Source: Chitinophagaceae bacterium | GTDB lineage: Bacteria > Bacteroidota > Bacteroidia > Chitinophagales > Chitinophagaceae | DNA: 64,000 nt | Reading direction: 5' to 3' | NCBI GenBank assembly: GCA_947454235.1 | Contig: CANGIY010000007.1 | Span: 62,001 to 126,000 of the forward strand | In this document: positions 14,876-23,398 of the stretch, piece by piece | Layout of the letters: each line of letters opens with the position of its first letter | Position numbering within the stretch: the first letter of the stretch is position 1 | The notes under the pieces: generated by a model | Databases searched by the model: none | What the model was told of the DNA's origin: nothing | What the model saw: only the letters and a program-made list of their open reading frames with translations | Translations under genes and position numbers: made by a program

Positions 14876-14900
14876 GACCCGGAGCGCATTAGTCCGGGTC
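14876..14900. terminator. Bidirectional terminator
   Basis: GACCCGGA (14876-14883) and TCCGGGTC (14893-14900) form an 8-bp GC-rich stem with a 9-base loop. The minus direction is followed by seven T residues and the plus direction by GTGGGTGTTTTTAG. It lies between convergent genes. Confidence 0.85.
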
Positions 14901-14934
14901 GTGGGTGTTTTTAGATTTTTTGTTTAGCTAAGTA

Positions 14935-15468
14935 TTACGCCGATTGTACAAATTGTACACTCGCTTCAATTTTTACGTCTTCGCTCACCAATACGCCGCC
15001 TGCTTCAGTCATTGCGTTCCAGTTAAGTCCGAAGTCTTTACGGTTAATTTTGCCGCTAACAGTGAAACCTGTCCTTACATTACCCCAAGGGTCTTTCGCC
15101 ACACCACCGTGTTCTACGTTCAATGATACTTCTTTTGTAACACCGTGCATTGTAAGGTTACCGGTAACAGTGTAGTCGTCGCCGCTTTGTTTTTTCAATG
15201 ATGTGCTTTCGAAATTGATAGCAGGGTATTGTGCCACGTCGAAGAAATCCGAAGATTTCAAGTGGCCGTCACGTTGTTCGTTGTTGGTAGAAATTGAATC
15301 TACATCAGCCGAAAACTTGATGTTTGCTGTTTCGAGGTTGTCGCCTTCAGTTGTAACTGAACCTGAAAACTTGTTGAAGCTACCTGTTACAGTAGAAATC
15401 ATTAAGTGTTTAATCTTGAATTGGAGTTCAGAATGCGAAGGTTCCAATACCCAGTTTGTTGTTGCCAT
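14935..15468 (-). CDS. YceI family lipid-binding protein
   Basis: A 177-residue lipocalin-like protein. The start at 15468 (MATTNWVLEPSHSEL) is preferred; the longer frame adds an unlikely Cys-containing stretch. Family motifs are visible: DPSHSELQFKIKHLM-like opening, VSTVTGSFNKFSG, DVDSISTNNEQRDGHLKSSDFFDV, and GNLTMHGVTKEV. YceI proteins bind amphiphilic or isoprenoid molecules in a beta-barrel. Many are periplasmic, but no signal peptide is present here, so this is probably a cytoplasmic family member. Apparently monocistronic, with a shared terminator downstream. Confidence 0.9.
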   Translation of the reverse strand: MATTNWVLEPSHSELQFKIKHLMISTVTGSFNKFSGSVTTEGDNLETANIKFSADVDSISTNNEQRDGHLKSSDFFDVAQYPAINFESTSLKKQSGDDYTVTGNLTMHGVTKEVSLNVEHGGVAKDPWGNVRTGFTVSGKINRKDFGLNWNAMTEAGGVLVSEDVKIEASVQFVQSA

Positions 15469-15605
15469 AAAGCTTATGTTTTTAAAATTTTTGGAAATAC
15501 ATGTTTGTACATGCAATATTAACTCAAGCAGTCAAAAAGCATTGTTAAAGGCGCAATTATTTTTTCAATGATTTTATTGTTACAGCAAATAATGACGCGT
15601 AAAAA

Positions 15606-16457
15606 TTAAGCAAGTTTTTCCAGCATTACGAGGTAGTAACCCCATTTCTTTCTGTCGTAGGCTTTCTTTTGAGCGAGTGCAGTTTTGTAGTGGATTTTTG
15701 AGAAGTAGCTGGCATTATAGAATAGGTTATAAGCCTTAGTGCCTATCCAGCCCAAGTGTCCGGCTAAGTACATTTTCTTCACCGATTTAAGTACGTTGGT
15801 GCTCACATCAACCAATGCAGCAACTTTGAAGCCGCCTTGTGCTGCGGTGCTGTGCAGTTCTTCGATAGAAAGTATGTCAGACATTGCCCAGCCATTGAGC
15901 ATTGTCAGCATATCGGGTTCCTTAGTTATATCGTAGCCTTCAGGTTTAAAAATATCAGCAACCAGAATTTTGCCACCCGGTTTTATGATGCGCTTCATTT
16001 CTTTAAAGAACAAAGCTTTATCAGTTGCCGTTTCCATGCTTTCAATACACCACGCGAAGTTGAACGTGTTATCAGGGAAATTAGTGTTAGTATAATCTTG
16101 TTGTGAGAATTCAACCAAATCACCCACGCCGCGTGCCTGCGCATTGCCAGTTGCAGTTTGCACTTGTTTCGCGCTTAATGTAATGCCCCTAACCTTACAT
16201 CCAACATTTTTAGCGAGGTAAACGCTGCTGCCGCCCACACCACAGCCGGCATCTAATACCAGGTCTCCTTTTTGGATATTACCAAGTTTCATCAGTCTGT
16301 AGTTGGAATTCAGTACGGCTTCAGCAAGAGTTTTTGTGTTTTCGTCCCAAATGCCGTAATGCAGTCCCAGCCCTTCTTCCAACTTCCAGTGCATTTTATA
16401 ATGCACTTCTGTCTGGTCGTAGTAATTCTCGATATCTTTATTCGTAAACAGCTTCAT
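15606..16457 (-). CDS. SAM-dependent C- or O-methyltransferase (sterol/tocopherol MT-like)
   Basis: A 283-residue class I methyltransferase. The start at 16457 (MKLFTNKDIENYYDQTEVHYKMHW) is chosen because the longer frame runs into the promoter element at 16475-16482. SAM-binding motif I is VLDAGCGVGGSSVYLA and the post-motif segment is RIIKPGGKILVADIF. HYKMHWKLEEGLGLHYGIWD near the start resembles enzymes acting on lipid-like acceptors (sterol 24-C-, tocopherol- and cyclopropane-type). The acceptor is unknown. The gene appears monocistronic and is divergent from the WG-repeat lipoprotein gene. Confidence 0.85.
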   Translation of the reverse strand: MKLFTNKDIENYYDQTEVHYKMHWKLEEGLGLHYGIWDENTKTLAEAVLNSNYRLMKLGNIQKGDLVLDAGCGVGGSSVYLAKNVGCKVRGITLSAKQVQTATGNAQARGVGDLVEFSQQDYTNTNFPDNTFNFAWCIESMETATDKALFFKEMKRIIKPGGKILVADIFKPEGYDITKEPDMLTMLNGWAMSDILSIEELHSTAAQGGFKVAALVDVSTNVLKSVKKMYLAGHLGWIGTKAYNLFYNASYFSKIHYKTALAQKKAYDRKKWGYYLVMLEKLA

Positions 16458-16474
16458 TTCCGGCAATTGAATTA

Positions 16475-16482
16475 CAAAAGTA
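16475..16482 (-). promoter_or_regulatory. -7 promoter element of the methyltransferase gene
   Basis: Minus-strand TACTTTTG, a full TAnnTTTG match. A TTG lies 20 bases upstream at the -33 position. It is 17 bases before the chosen start codon. Confidence 0.5.
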
Positions 16483-16603
16483 ACAATCATTAGTGCACAA
16501 CCCAAGGGCAGTGTAAAAAGGCGTCCATTTGATGTGGAAATGTTGGGCTTGATTATAATATGTACATTTGTTGTCTCAATCTCAAAATCACCATTTTAAG
16601 CCA

Positions 16604-18751
16604 ATGTCCTCTTTTTTTCGCTTCAACTTTCTGTGCCTTTTAACATGTTTGACATTGGTTGCCTGCAATATTGAAGGGAAGACGGAAAGCAACAAAAAGC
16701 TGGTGCCAATTGCTAAAAAGCAATTGTGGGGGCTAAGTACCGTTGGCGGAAAAATTGTAGTGCCATGTGAGTATGAAACGTTTGAGTTCGACTCGAGTTA
16801 TTTCGTAATGAAGAAGAGTAGCGATAGTATGTATTGGTATTTATACACCAATGAGGGAAAGCTTGTCACAAAAGCTGAAATGGTGGTTGTATCAAACGAT
16901 TATCGCCCGGTTTTCTTCAATAAGTCAAAGGTGAAAACTGATGAAATGAGTGCCTTTTTCGAATCTGAATACGGCAGTGCAGGTACTTTAGATTTCTGGA
17001 ACGACTGTGGCGGGTACACAGGGCAATTGGTGAATAAGGACAATACGTTAACGCCACTTGAAGGAGAAATGTATGCATTCACTTGGCCTAATTCCAGAGA
17101 TCCTAAACAGCCATTTTTTCTGTTACTACATCATGGCGATAAAACGGGTGTTTACGACATGCGTAAAGGTAAATATATCGTACCCATGGCTTTCCGTTTT
17201 GTCAAAAGCCTGCCTTTTGGTGTTTTTCTTACCACCGATTCGTTGAATCACCACCATGTTTTTAATGTAGACGGCGATGAATTGGTTTATAAACCCAATT
17301 TCGAAGGTGCGAAAAGTATCCCATTAAATGAACAACTGAGCATTAAAACCAACCGACCTCAGTTGCCTGAAGGAGATGAACTTTTCAGCGTTTGGTATGC
17401 AAAAGACAATGTCGTAAAAGAAAGAAACGGCGAACTGAAGCGCCACGAGTCGTCGAACAAAACAAGGAATGTTTTTGACTTTGTTAATGCCCAAAAAGAA
17501 GTACTGCTGCAAAATATCATCGATGCTGAGCAGATTACCAGCGACCACTATCTGATAAAAAGAATAGATACCACACGGATGAGGGAAATGAAGCTGGGGG
17601 TGTACAGCGTTTCGGAAAAACGATTTGTCTATCCATTTGAAGACAGCGACAATTACAGCAGGTATACGTTGTACAAGGGGTTGATAATTGAGCATTTTAA
17701 AGGGACAAAAACCTACTACGCTCCCAATCACCAATGCCTTGGTGTGATTAACGACAACGAAGCATTTTCTCAGCGGGAGTGGAATGTGTTCAATGTTTTT
17801 GAGCTTAACAATGAAAATCAGTTGGGTACATACAGAATGTACTATGCCATTCGTCCTGACACCAATGCGAAGTATAAATTGTACAACAAGGCCTACGAAC
17901 TTGTTAGCGAAGATTTTGAGGGCCTCAGGGAATCATCACATTATTACACGCTTACCTTTAAGAAAGGCGGAAAATGGGGGCTGCTTAGTGCTGCATTGCA
18001 GGAAATCATCCCGCCGATGTATGATAAGCCTCTTAGCCCATTTCATTTTTACGGTTACACAAGTGCCATTTTACCTGTTGAAAAAGATGGAAGGAAATAC
18101 CATGTTGACATGCACAATAGACCGGTGTTCGGGCAAAAAGATTTTTCATTCATAAACGATAATGAGGTGAATGGTAAGTGGTTGGCATTAGATCATGACG
18201 AAGTAAAAACCAGAAATTTTGAAGCGCCACCAAAACCTCAGGTGAAGCATATATACATCATTGACAGTGCCGGAAACAAAGTGTTTTCGAAGGCTTGCGA
18301 CGACAACAAAAACACCATTTACGAGCTTACGGCCGATTTAAAGATTCTTACGCATCCTCGTGAGTACTATTATAACAGTGATGGTATAAAACTGTACGAC
18401 CCAGTTTCTGATAGAACAAATTCATTTGGAAAACCCGGCAGAATTATTTCTTACAAGGGCATTCCGCTTTTGATTCAGACTACTGAAAAGGGGGGTGAGC
18501 ACGAAAGACTTTATTCAGTCAAGGACTTTAAAGAGGTGCACATACCGAAAAAATATCTTTTCTACAGAACACGTGAATTTACTTTCAGTAACAGTGATAA
18601 CGCGCGCAGGGGGCTTTTATTGATTGGGGTGAATAAAAACAATGAAGAATCCCAAAATCTTTACCAGCAAATGCTGAAGCACATGAGCGACGAAACAGAA
18701 GAAATAGTGGGTTTTTACAGCCTTGATGGTGTATTATATAATGCAGATTAA
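16604..18751 (+). CDS. WG-repeat lipoprotein
   Basis: A 715-residue protein from the ATG at 16604 (MSSFFRFNFLCLLTCLTLVAC), a lipoprotein signal with the lipid-modified Cys after LTLVA. WG (DUF6843/PF14903-type) repeats are seen near the start (KKQLWGLSTVGGKIVVPCEYE) and again around residues 455-475 (KKGGKWGLLSAALQEIIPPMYD), with weaker degenerate repeats between. The family is common in Bacteroidota, forms propeller-like or solenoid structures and has no defined activity. Probably inner-leaflet outer-membrane or periplasm facing. A TACATTTG box (16563-16570) lies upstream and the gene appears monocistronic. Confidence 0.82.
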   Translation: MSSFFRFNFLCLLTCLTLVACNIEGKTESNKKLVPIAKKQLWGLSTVGGKIVVPCEYETFEFDSSYFVMKKSSDSMYWYLYTNEGKLVTKAEMVVVSNDYRPVFFNKSKVKTDEMSAFFESEYGSAGTLDFWNDCGGYTGQLVNKDNTLTPLEGEMYAFTWPNSRDPKQPFFLLLHHGDKTGVYDMRKGKYIVPMAFRFVKSLPFGVFLTTDSLNHHHVFNVDGDELVYKPNFEGAKSIPLNEQLSIKTNRPQLPEGDELFSVWYAKDNVVKERNGELKRHESSNKTRNVFDFVNAQKEVLLQNIIDAEQITSDHYLIKRIDTTRMREMKLGVYSVSEKRFVYPFEDSDNYSRYTLYKGLIIEHFKGTKTYYAPNHQCLGVINDNEAFSQREWNVFNVFELNNENQLGTYRMYYAIRPDTNAKYKLYNKAYELVSEDFEGLRESSHYYTLTFKKGGKWGLLSAALQEIIPPMYDKPLSPFHFYGYTSAILPVEKDGRKYHVDMHNRPVFGQKDFSFINDNEVNGKWLALDHDEVKTRNFEAPPKPQVKHIYIIDSAGNKVFSKACDDNKNTIYELTADLKILTHPREYYYNSDGIKLYDPVSDRTNSFGKPGRIISYKGIPLLIQTTEKGGEHERLYSVKDFKEVHIPKKYLFYRTREFTFSNSDNARRGLLLIGVNKNNEESQNLYQQMLKHMSDETEEIVGFYSLDGVLYNAD

Positions 18752-18839
18752 AGGAATCTCGCTCAATCTCATAAAAAACTGTTTTCCCCACTCAATTCAA
18801 TGGGGCATATTTTCAGTCAAGAGTTATTTTATTTCGTGC

Positions 18840-18847
18840 TACATTTG
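18840..18847 (+). promoter_or_regulatory. -7 promoter element of carA
   Basis: TACATTTG, full TAnnTTTG match, 17 bases before the carA ATG at 18865. No good -33 element is seen. Confidence 0.45.
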
Positions 18848-18864
18848 CAAAATTTGTTTTTTAA

Positions 18865-19980
18865 ATGACGTCTACACAAACTTTGTCTCCTGCATGGCTG
18901 ATACTTCAAGATGGTACTATTTTTAAAGGCACATCTTTTGGCGCAAAAGGAACTGCTGGGGGAGAAATTTGTTTCAATACAGGCATGACAGGGTATCAGG
19001 AAGTATTTACTGATCCTTCTTACACTGGTCAGGTTTTGATAATGAACAACGCCTACGTGGGCAACTATGGTGTTAAGGCGAGTGATGTTGAGAGCAATTC
19101 AGTAAAAATCAGTGCGCTTATTTGCAAAAATGTATCGTACAAATTCTCTCGTATTCCTGCTGACGATAGCTTAGAGAACTACCTCATCAAAAACAATATT
19201 GTTGCAATTTACGATGTTGACACGCGAGCTTTGGTGCAGCACGTACGCAGTAAAGGGGCAATGAACTGTGTTATTTCAACCGAACACAGTGACGAGGCTC
19301 AATTGAAAGGTGCATTGCAAAGTGTTCCTGATATGTCTGGCCTCGAACTCTCATCATCTATAAGTACTAAAGAAGCTTATTGCATCGGCAACGAAAATGC
19401 GCCGATCAGGGTTGCTGTACTCGACTTCGGTGTGAAAGTGAATATCCTCAATTGCTTGGCTGAAAGGGGCGCATACTTGAAAGTATTCCCTGCGAAGGCA
19501 ACAATTGAGCAATTGAATGAATTCAATCCGCATGGTTACTTCCTGTCAAACGGACCTGGCGACCCGGGTTCTATGGATTACGCAGTAACAACGGTTAAGG
19601 AAATACTTAAGACAGGAAAACCATTATTTGGTATTTGTCTCGGGCATCAGTTGCTTGCAAGAGCTAATGATATCCGCACTTTTAAAATGCACCATGGACA
19701 CAGAGGGTTAAATCACCCTGTGAAAAATCTGGTGACAGGTTTATGTGAAATCACAACACAAAACCACGGGTTTGGTGTTGACCCTGAGGCGGTTAAGAAT
19801 TGCAAGGAAGTTGAAGTGACACACGTAAACCTTAACGATGGTTCAATTGAAGGGATCAGAATGGTAAATCAACCGGCGTTTTCTGTACAATATCACCCTG
19901 AGGCAACTCCGGGTCCGCACGACAGCCGTTACTTATTCGACGACTTCCTGACGAACATCAAAAAGTACCACAATATTTAA
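18865..19980 (+). CDS. carA: Carbamoyl-phosphate synthase small subunit
   Basis: A 371-residue glutamine amidotransferase subunit that supplies ammonia to CarB for carbamoyl phosphate (arginine and pyrimidine synthesis). The N-terminal CPSase domain spans about 10-150. The class I glutaminase domain has the nucleophile Cys258 (FGICLGHQL) and the His344/Glu346 pair (YHPEA). The oxyanion region GPGDPGSMDYA is present. The length is normal. carB is not adjacent; the next gene is an unrelated threonine dehydrogenase, so the synthase genes are split in this genome. Confidence 0.95.
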   Translation: MTSTQTLSPAWLILQDGTIFKGTSFGAKGTAGGEICFNTGMTGYQEVFTDPSYTGQVLIMNNAYVGNYGVKASDVESNSVKISALICKNVSYKFSRIPADDSLENYLIKNNIVAIYDVDTRALVQHVRSKGAMNCVISTEHSDEAQLKGALQSVPDMSGLELSSSISTKEAYCIGNENAPIRVAVLDFGVKVNILNCLAERGAYLKVFPAKATIEQLNEFNPHGYFLSNGPGDPGSMDYAVTTVKEILKTGKPLFGICLGHQLLARANDIRTFKMHHGHRGLNHPVKNLVTGLCEITTQNHGFGVDPEAVKNCKEVEVTHVNLNDGSIEGIRMVNQPAFSVQYHPEATPGPHDSRYLFDDFLTNIKKYHNI

Positions 19981-20013
19981 TAATCAATCAACATAGTTTC
20001 ATTCCTTCTTACA

Positions 20014-20964
20014 ATGAAAACTGAAAAAGTTCTGATAATAGGTGCCGGTGGCCAAATAGGTGTTGAACTGGCACTCGCATTGCGTAACGTTTACGGTGCC
20101 TCTAATGTTATCGCTTCTGATATCAAGGCCGATGCCCATCCTTTGCTTTTGGAAAGCGGTCCGTACAAAGTGTTGAACGCGATGGATATTAATGCTGTTG
20201 CAGAATGCGTTAAGAAGGAAGGAATTACACAGATTTACTTGTTGGCAGCATTGCTTTCGGCTACAGGTGAAAAGATGCCGCACAAGGCTTGGGAGATTAA
20301 CATGCAGAGCTTGCTGCAAGTGCTCGAACTCGGTGTGCAGGAAAAGCTGGCTAAAATTTACTGGCCAAGTTCAATCGCTGTTTTCGGACCAACAACACCA
20401 ACGCAAAACACGCCGCAAAAAACGGTGGTTGAGCCAAGTACGGTGTATGGTATTAGTAAATATGCAGGTGAATTGTGGTGCCAGTATTATCATAACCGTT
20501 GGGGGCTTGATGTACGAGGCGTTCGTTACCCTGGGCTTATTTCATGGAAATCAGAGCCGGGTGGCGGAACAACTGACTATGCTGTAGAAATCTATCACGA
20601 AGCACTTAAAAATAAAACTTACACATCGTTCTTGTCGGAAGATACCTACCTGCCGATGATGTACATGGATGATGCCATTCGCGGCACCATCGAGTTGATG
20701 GAAGCACCGGCTGAAAAAATTAAATCGCGTATGGCTTATAACCTGAGTGCGATGAGTTTTTCACCTAAAGAAATTGCAGCTTCTATTCAAAAGCATATTC
20801 CTGATTTTACAATTGGTTATGCTCCGGACTTCCGTCAGGCAATTGCTGATGGCTGGCCTAAAAGCATTGACGATAGTGCTGCTCGTGCTGATTGGGGCTG
20901 GGCGCATAAATTCGATCTTGATGCTATGACAGCCGACATGCTCAAGAACCTCAGTAAGAAGTAG
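20014..20964 (+). CDS. L-threonine 3-dehydrogenase, SDR/epimerase type
   Basis: A 316-residue extended SDR protein. The NAD motif GAGGQIG is at 10-16; the catalytic Ser and Tyr-x3-Lys are visible in WPSSIAVFG and TVYGISKYAGE. GVRYPGLISWKSEPGGGTTDYAVEIYHEA is characteristic of the UDP-galactose-epimerase-like threonine dehydrogenases described from psychrophilic Flavobacterium and others. It oxidises threonine to 2-amino-3-ketobutyrate, leading to glycine and acetyl-CoA. It starts 33 bases after carA and 19 bases separate it from bioD, so a transcriptional unit carA-tdh-bioD-bioA is possible though functionally mixed. Confidence 0.88.
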   Translation: MKTEKVLIIGAGGQIGVELALALRNVYGASNVIASDIKADAHPLLLESGPYKVLNAMDINAVAECVKKEGITQIYLLAALLSATGEKMPHKAWEINMQSLLQVLELGVQEKLAKIYWPSSIAVFGPTTPTQNTPQKTVVEPSTVYGISKYAGELWCQYYHNRWGLDVRGVRYPGLISWKSEPGGGTTDYAVEIYHEALKNKTYTSFLSEDTYLPMMYMDDAIRGTIELMEAPAEKIKSRMAYNLSAMSFSPKEIAASIQKHIPDFTIGYAPDFRQAIADGWPKSIDDSAARADWGWAHKFDLDAMTADMLKNLSKK

Positions 20965-20983
20965 TATTCACTGAATTTTACGG

Positions 20984-21607
20984 ATGAAAAAGTTTTTTGT
21001 CAGTGGCATTGGAACCGATGTGGGTAAAACACTGGTTGCAGCCGTATTGACAGAGGCATTGTGTGCCGACTACTGGAAACCTTTGCAGTCTGGTAGTTTA
21101 GATTATCCTGATTCAGCAGTGGTGAAAGATTGGGTTTCAAATTCAGTTACTAAAATTCATACTGAAGCATATTCGTTTACGCAACCCCTTTCCCCGCATA
21201 CCGCCGCGGCCATAGATGGTGTTGAAGTCTTTTTCGATAACATAAAAGCACCGGCAACAAACAATCATTTAATCATTGAAGGGTCAGGCGGATTAATGGT
21301 CCCTATTGATGCTAAGTATTGCGTAATAGACCTCATTAAGGCACTCGATGTTCCTGTAATTCTGGTGAGTGCCAACTACCTTGGAAGCATTAATCACACA
21401 TTGTTGTCATTGATTGCCCTGGAAAAGTACAAAATTCCTGTGGTGGGCATCATATTCAACGGACCGTCAAATGCTTCAGGCGAGCAGGCAATTCTAGATA
21501 GGTTTCCTTTAAAAGTATTGGGACGTATTCCGCGCCTTGAGGTAGTAAATAAAGATGTTGTTGCAGAATTAGCAGCGGAATTCAAAGATGTTTTGGCAAC
21601 TTTGTAA
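20984..21607 (+). CDS. bioD: ATP-dependent dethiobiotin synthetase
   Basis: A 207-residue P-loop enzyme closing the ureido ring of dethiobiotin from DAPA, CO2 and ATP. The Walker A variant GIGTDVGKT is at residues 8-16; the DAPA-site KPLQSGS follows. EGSGGLMVPI is the family's second conserved segment. It is slightly short but complete. The stop is 4 bases before the bioA start, forming a bioD-bioA unit. bioB, bioF and bioC are not in this window. Confidence 0.93.
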   Translation: MKKFFVSGIGTDVGKTLVAAVLTEALCADYWKPLQSGSLDYPDSAVVKDWVSNSVTKIHTEAYSFTQPLSPHTAAAIDGVEVFFDNIKAPATNNHLIIEGSGGLMVPIDAKYCVIDLIKALDVPVILVSANYLGSINHTLLSLIALEKYKIPVVGIIFNGPSNASGEQAILDRFPLKVLGRIPRLEVVNKDVVAELAAEFKDVLATL

Positions 21608-21611
21608 CGTT

Positions 21612-22883
21612 ATGCACGATTTATTTTCCAGAGACAGAGAGTTTGTATGGCACCCATTTACGCAGGTGGCTTATGCGCCTGATAATATTGTTGTTGCCAG
21701 AGGGGAGGGTGCATATTTTTATGATGTAGATGGTAAGGCATATCTGGACGGTATTTCAAGTTGGTGGGTGAATTTACATGGGCACTGTAACCCGGTGATC
21801 AAAGAAGCTATTAAGCGACAATTAGATGTTTTAGAGCATTCCATTTTTGCAGGGTTTACACATGAGCCAGGGGTTGTGCTCGCCGAAAATCTCCTAAAAT
21901 TATTGCCAGGTTTTGGGAAAGTGTTCTATTCTGACAATGGGTCTACATCAGTTGAGGTGGCAATAAAAATGGCATTACAATATTGGTTCAACAATAACCA
22001 GCCGAAAAAGAAAGTAATCGCATTTTCGGGTGCTTACCATGGCGATACATTCGGCGGAATGAGTGTTGCAGCCCGCAATGCGTTCAACAAACCATTTGAA
22101 CCACTACTGTTCGATGTAGTGCATATTGATATTCCTGATGATGAAAATATAGACACAGTATTGCGCGATTTGGAAGTGGCACTCTCCAACAATGATGCTG
22201 CATGTTTTATTTTCGAGCCTTTAGTATTGGGCGCAGGCGGGATGTTGATGTACAAACCCGAGCATCTCGACGCGCTCATTGCGCTGTGTCAGAAATACGA
22301 TTGCCTGACTATTGCTGATGAAGTAATGACGGGTTTTGGCAGAACCGGTACTCTGTTTGCAATAAATCAACTTGCGCTACAACCCGATATCATTTGTTTG
22401 TCGAAAGGTATTACCGGTGGATTCTTCCCGTTAGGGGCAACAGTTTGCAAACAATTTATTTTTGATGCTCATGTTAGCTCAGATAAGACCAAGACGTTTT
22501 TTCACGGTCACTCTTATACCGGTAATCCTGTGGTTTGCGCAGCCGCAGTGGCTAGTTTGGGTTTAACAACAAGTTCCTCAACTACAGAGAAAATTGCTTC
22601 AATTACAGCACAACACAAGCAATTTGCAAAGCGCCTCAAAGAATTTAAGAATGTCCAAAACGTGCGCCAAACAGGCACAATTTTAGCGATGGACATCCTA
22701 TCTGCCGAGCAGACGGGATACCTGAATAGTTTGTCGGATGTGATGGCACAGTGGTTTCTTGACTGCCAAATCATTTTACGCCCCTTGGGTAACGTCCTCT
22801 ACATTTTGCCTCCTTACTGCATTACTAATGAGGAGCTTAACAAGATTTATGATGCAATTGAGCAGTTTTTGCTAACAAATTGA
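21612..22883 (+). CDS. bioA: Adenosylmethionine-8-amino-7-oxononanoate transaminase
   Basis: A 423-residue class III PLP aminotransferase converting KAPA to DAPA with SAM as amino donor. The start at 21612 (MHDLFSRDREFVWHPFTQ) lies 4 bases after bioD; the longer frame would overlap bioD. Motifs: WHPFTQ near the N-terminus (typical of BioA), SSWWVNLHGH, YSDNGSTSVEVA, DEVMTGFGRTG, and the PLP lysine Lys265 in LSKGITGGFFPLG. Length normal. It acts just before BioD in biotin synthesis. Confidence 0.94.
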   Translation: MHDLFSRDREFVWHPFTQVAYAPDNIVVARGEGAYFYDVDGKAYLDGISSWWVNLHGHCNPVIKEAIKRQLDVLEHSIFAGFTHEPGVVLAENLLKLLPGFGKVFYSDNGSTSVEVAIKMALQYWFNNNQPKKKVIAFSGAYHGDTFGGMSVAARNAFNKPFEPLLFDVVHIDIPDDENIDTVLRDLEVALSNNDAACFIFEPLVLGAGGMLMYKPEHLDALIALCQKYDCLTIADEVMTGFGRTGTLFAINQLALQPDIICLSKGITGGFFPLGATVCKQFIFDAHVSSDKTKTFFHGHSYTGNPVVCAAAVASLGLTTSSSTTEKIASITAQHKQFAKRLKEFKNVQNVRQTGTILAMDILSAEQTGYLNSLSDVMAQWFLDCQIILRPLGNVLYILPPYCITNEELNKIYDAIEQFLLTN

Positions 22884-23014
22884 TGCTAAAAGTAAATATT
22901 GTATCGTTTTTTGTTCAAATGTGAATTGTGAATAAATAGTTCGTTAATGGGGCTTTTAACTGTTAAAGTTTCATTTTCATGACGCTAAAAAGGCGCATTT
23001 TTGGGTTATTTGAC

Positions 23015-23022
23015 TATCTTTG
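23015..23022 (+). promoter_or_regulatory. -7 promoter element of tatA
   Basis: TATCTTTG, full TAnnTTTG match, 37 bases before the tatA start. Confidence 0.4.
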
Positions 23023-23059
23023 GCGCGCCTTATCGCAACTAATTAACGACTAAAATTAA

Positions 23060-23299
23060 ATGCACATGACATTTTTAAGTTCAAATCCATTGCTTTTATT
23101 CATTCCAAACACAACTGAAATGATCGTGACACTACTTATTGTTGTGTTGCTGTTTGGCGGTAAAAAAATTCCGGAATTGGCACGGGGCTTAGGAAAAGGT
23201 ATAAGGGAATTTAATGACGCGAAAGACGGCATTAAAAGTGAAATCGAATCGGGCATGAAGGATAAGGAAAAGGTTAATGCACCTAATTCGAACAATTAA
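23060..23299 (+). CDS. tatA: Sec-independent translocase subunit TatA
   Basis: A 79-residue protein with a short N-terminal transmembrane helix (EMIVTLLIVVLLFGG), the FGGKKIPELARGLGKGIREF hinge and amphipathic helix, and an acidic/basic tail, the classic TatA/B/E layout. It forms the pore-like part of the Tat pathway for folded proteins such as the RRSFLK-bearing oxidase at 3108..4733. TatC is not in the window. An ATG six bases downstream (MTFLSS) is an equally possible start. Confidence 0.92.
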   Translation: MHMTFLSSNPLLLFIPNTTEMIVTLLIVVLLFGGKKIPELARGLGKGIREFNDAKDGIKSEIESGMKDKEKVNAPNSNN

Positions 23300-23398
23300 T
23301 TGTTCCCACACAACACTTTCTGAATTTTATCAACCCAATATTTAAATGTAGGCTTCCCACTATGGGTTGCATGCTTCACCGCTTAAACAACGATAAAC

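Noticed and set aside
18786-18805. CCCCA/TGGGG hairpin before carA
   Set aside because: Only a 5-bp stem with a 10-base loop and no T-tract; too weak to call as a terminator or riboswitch.
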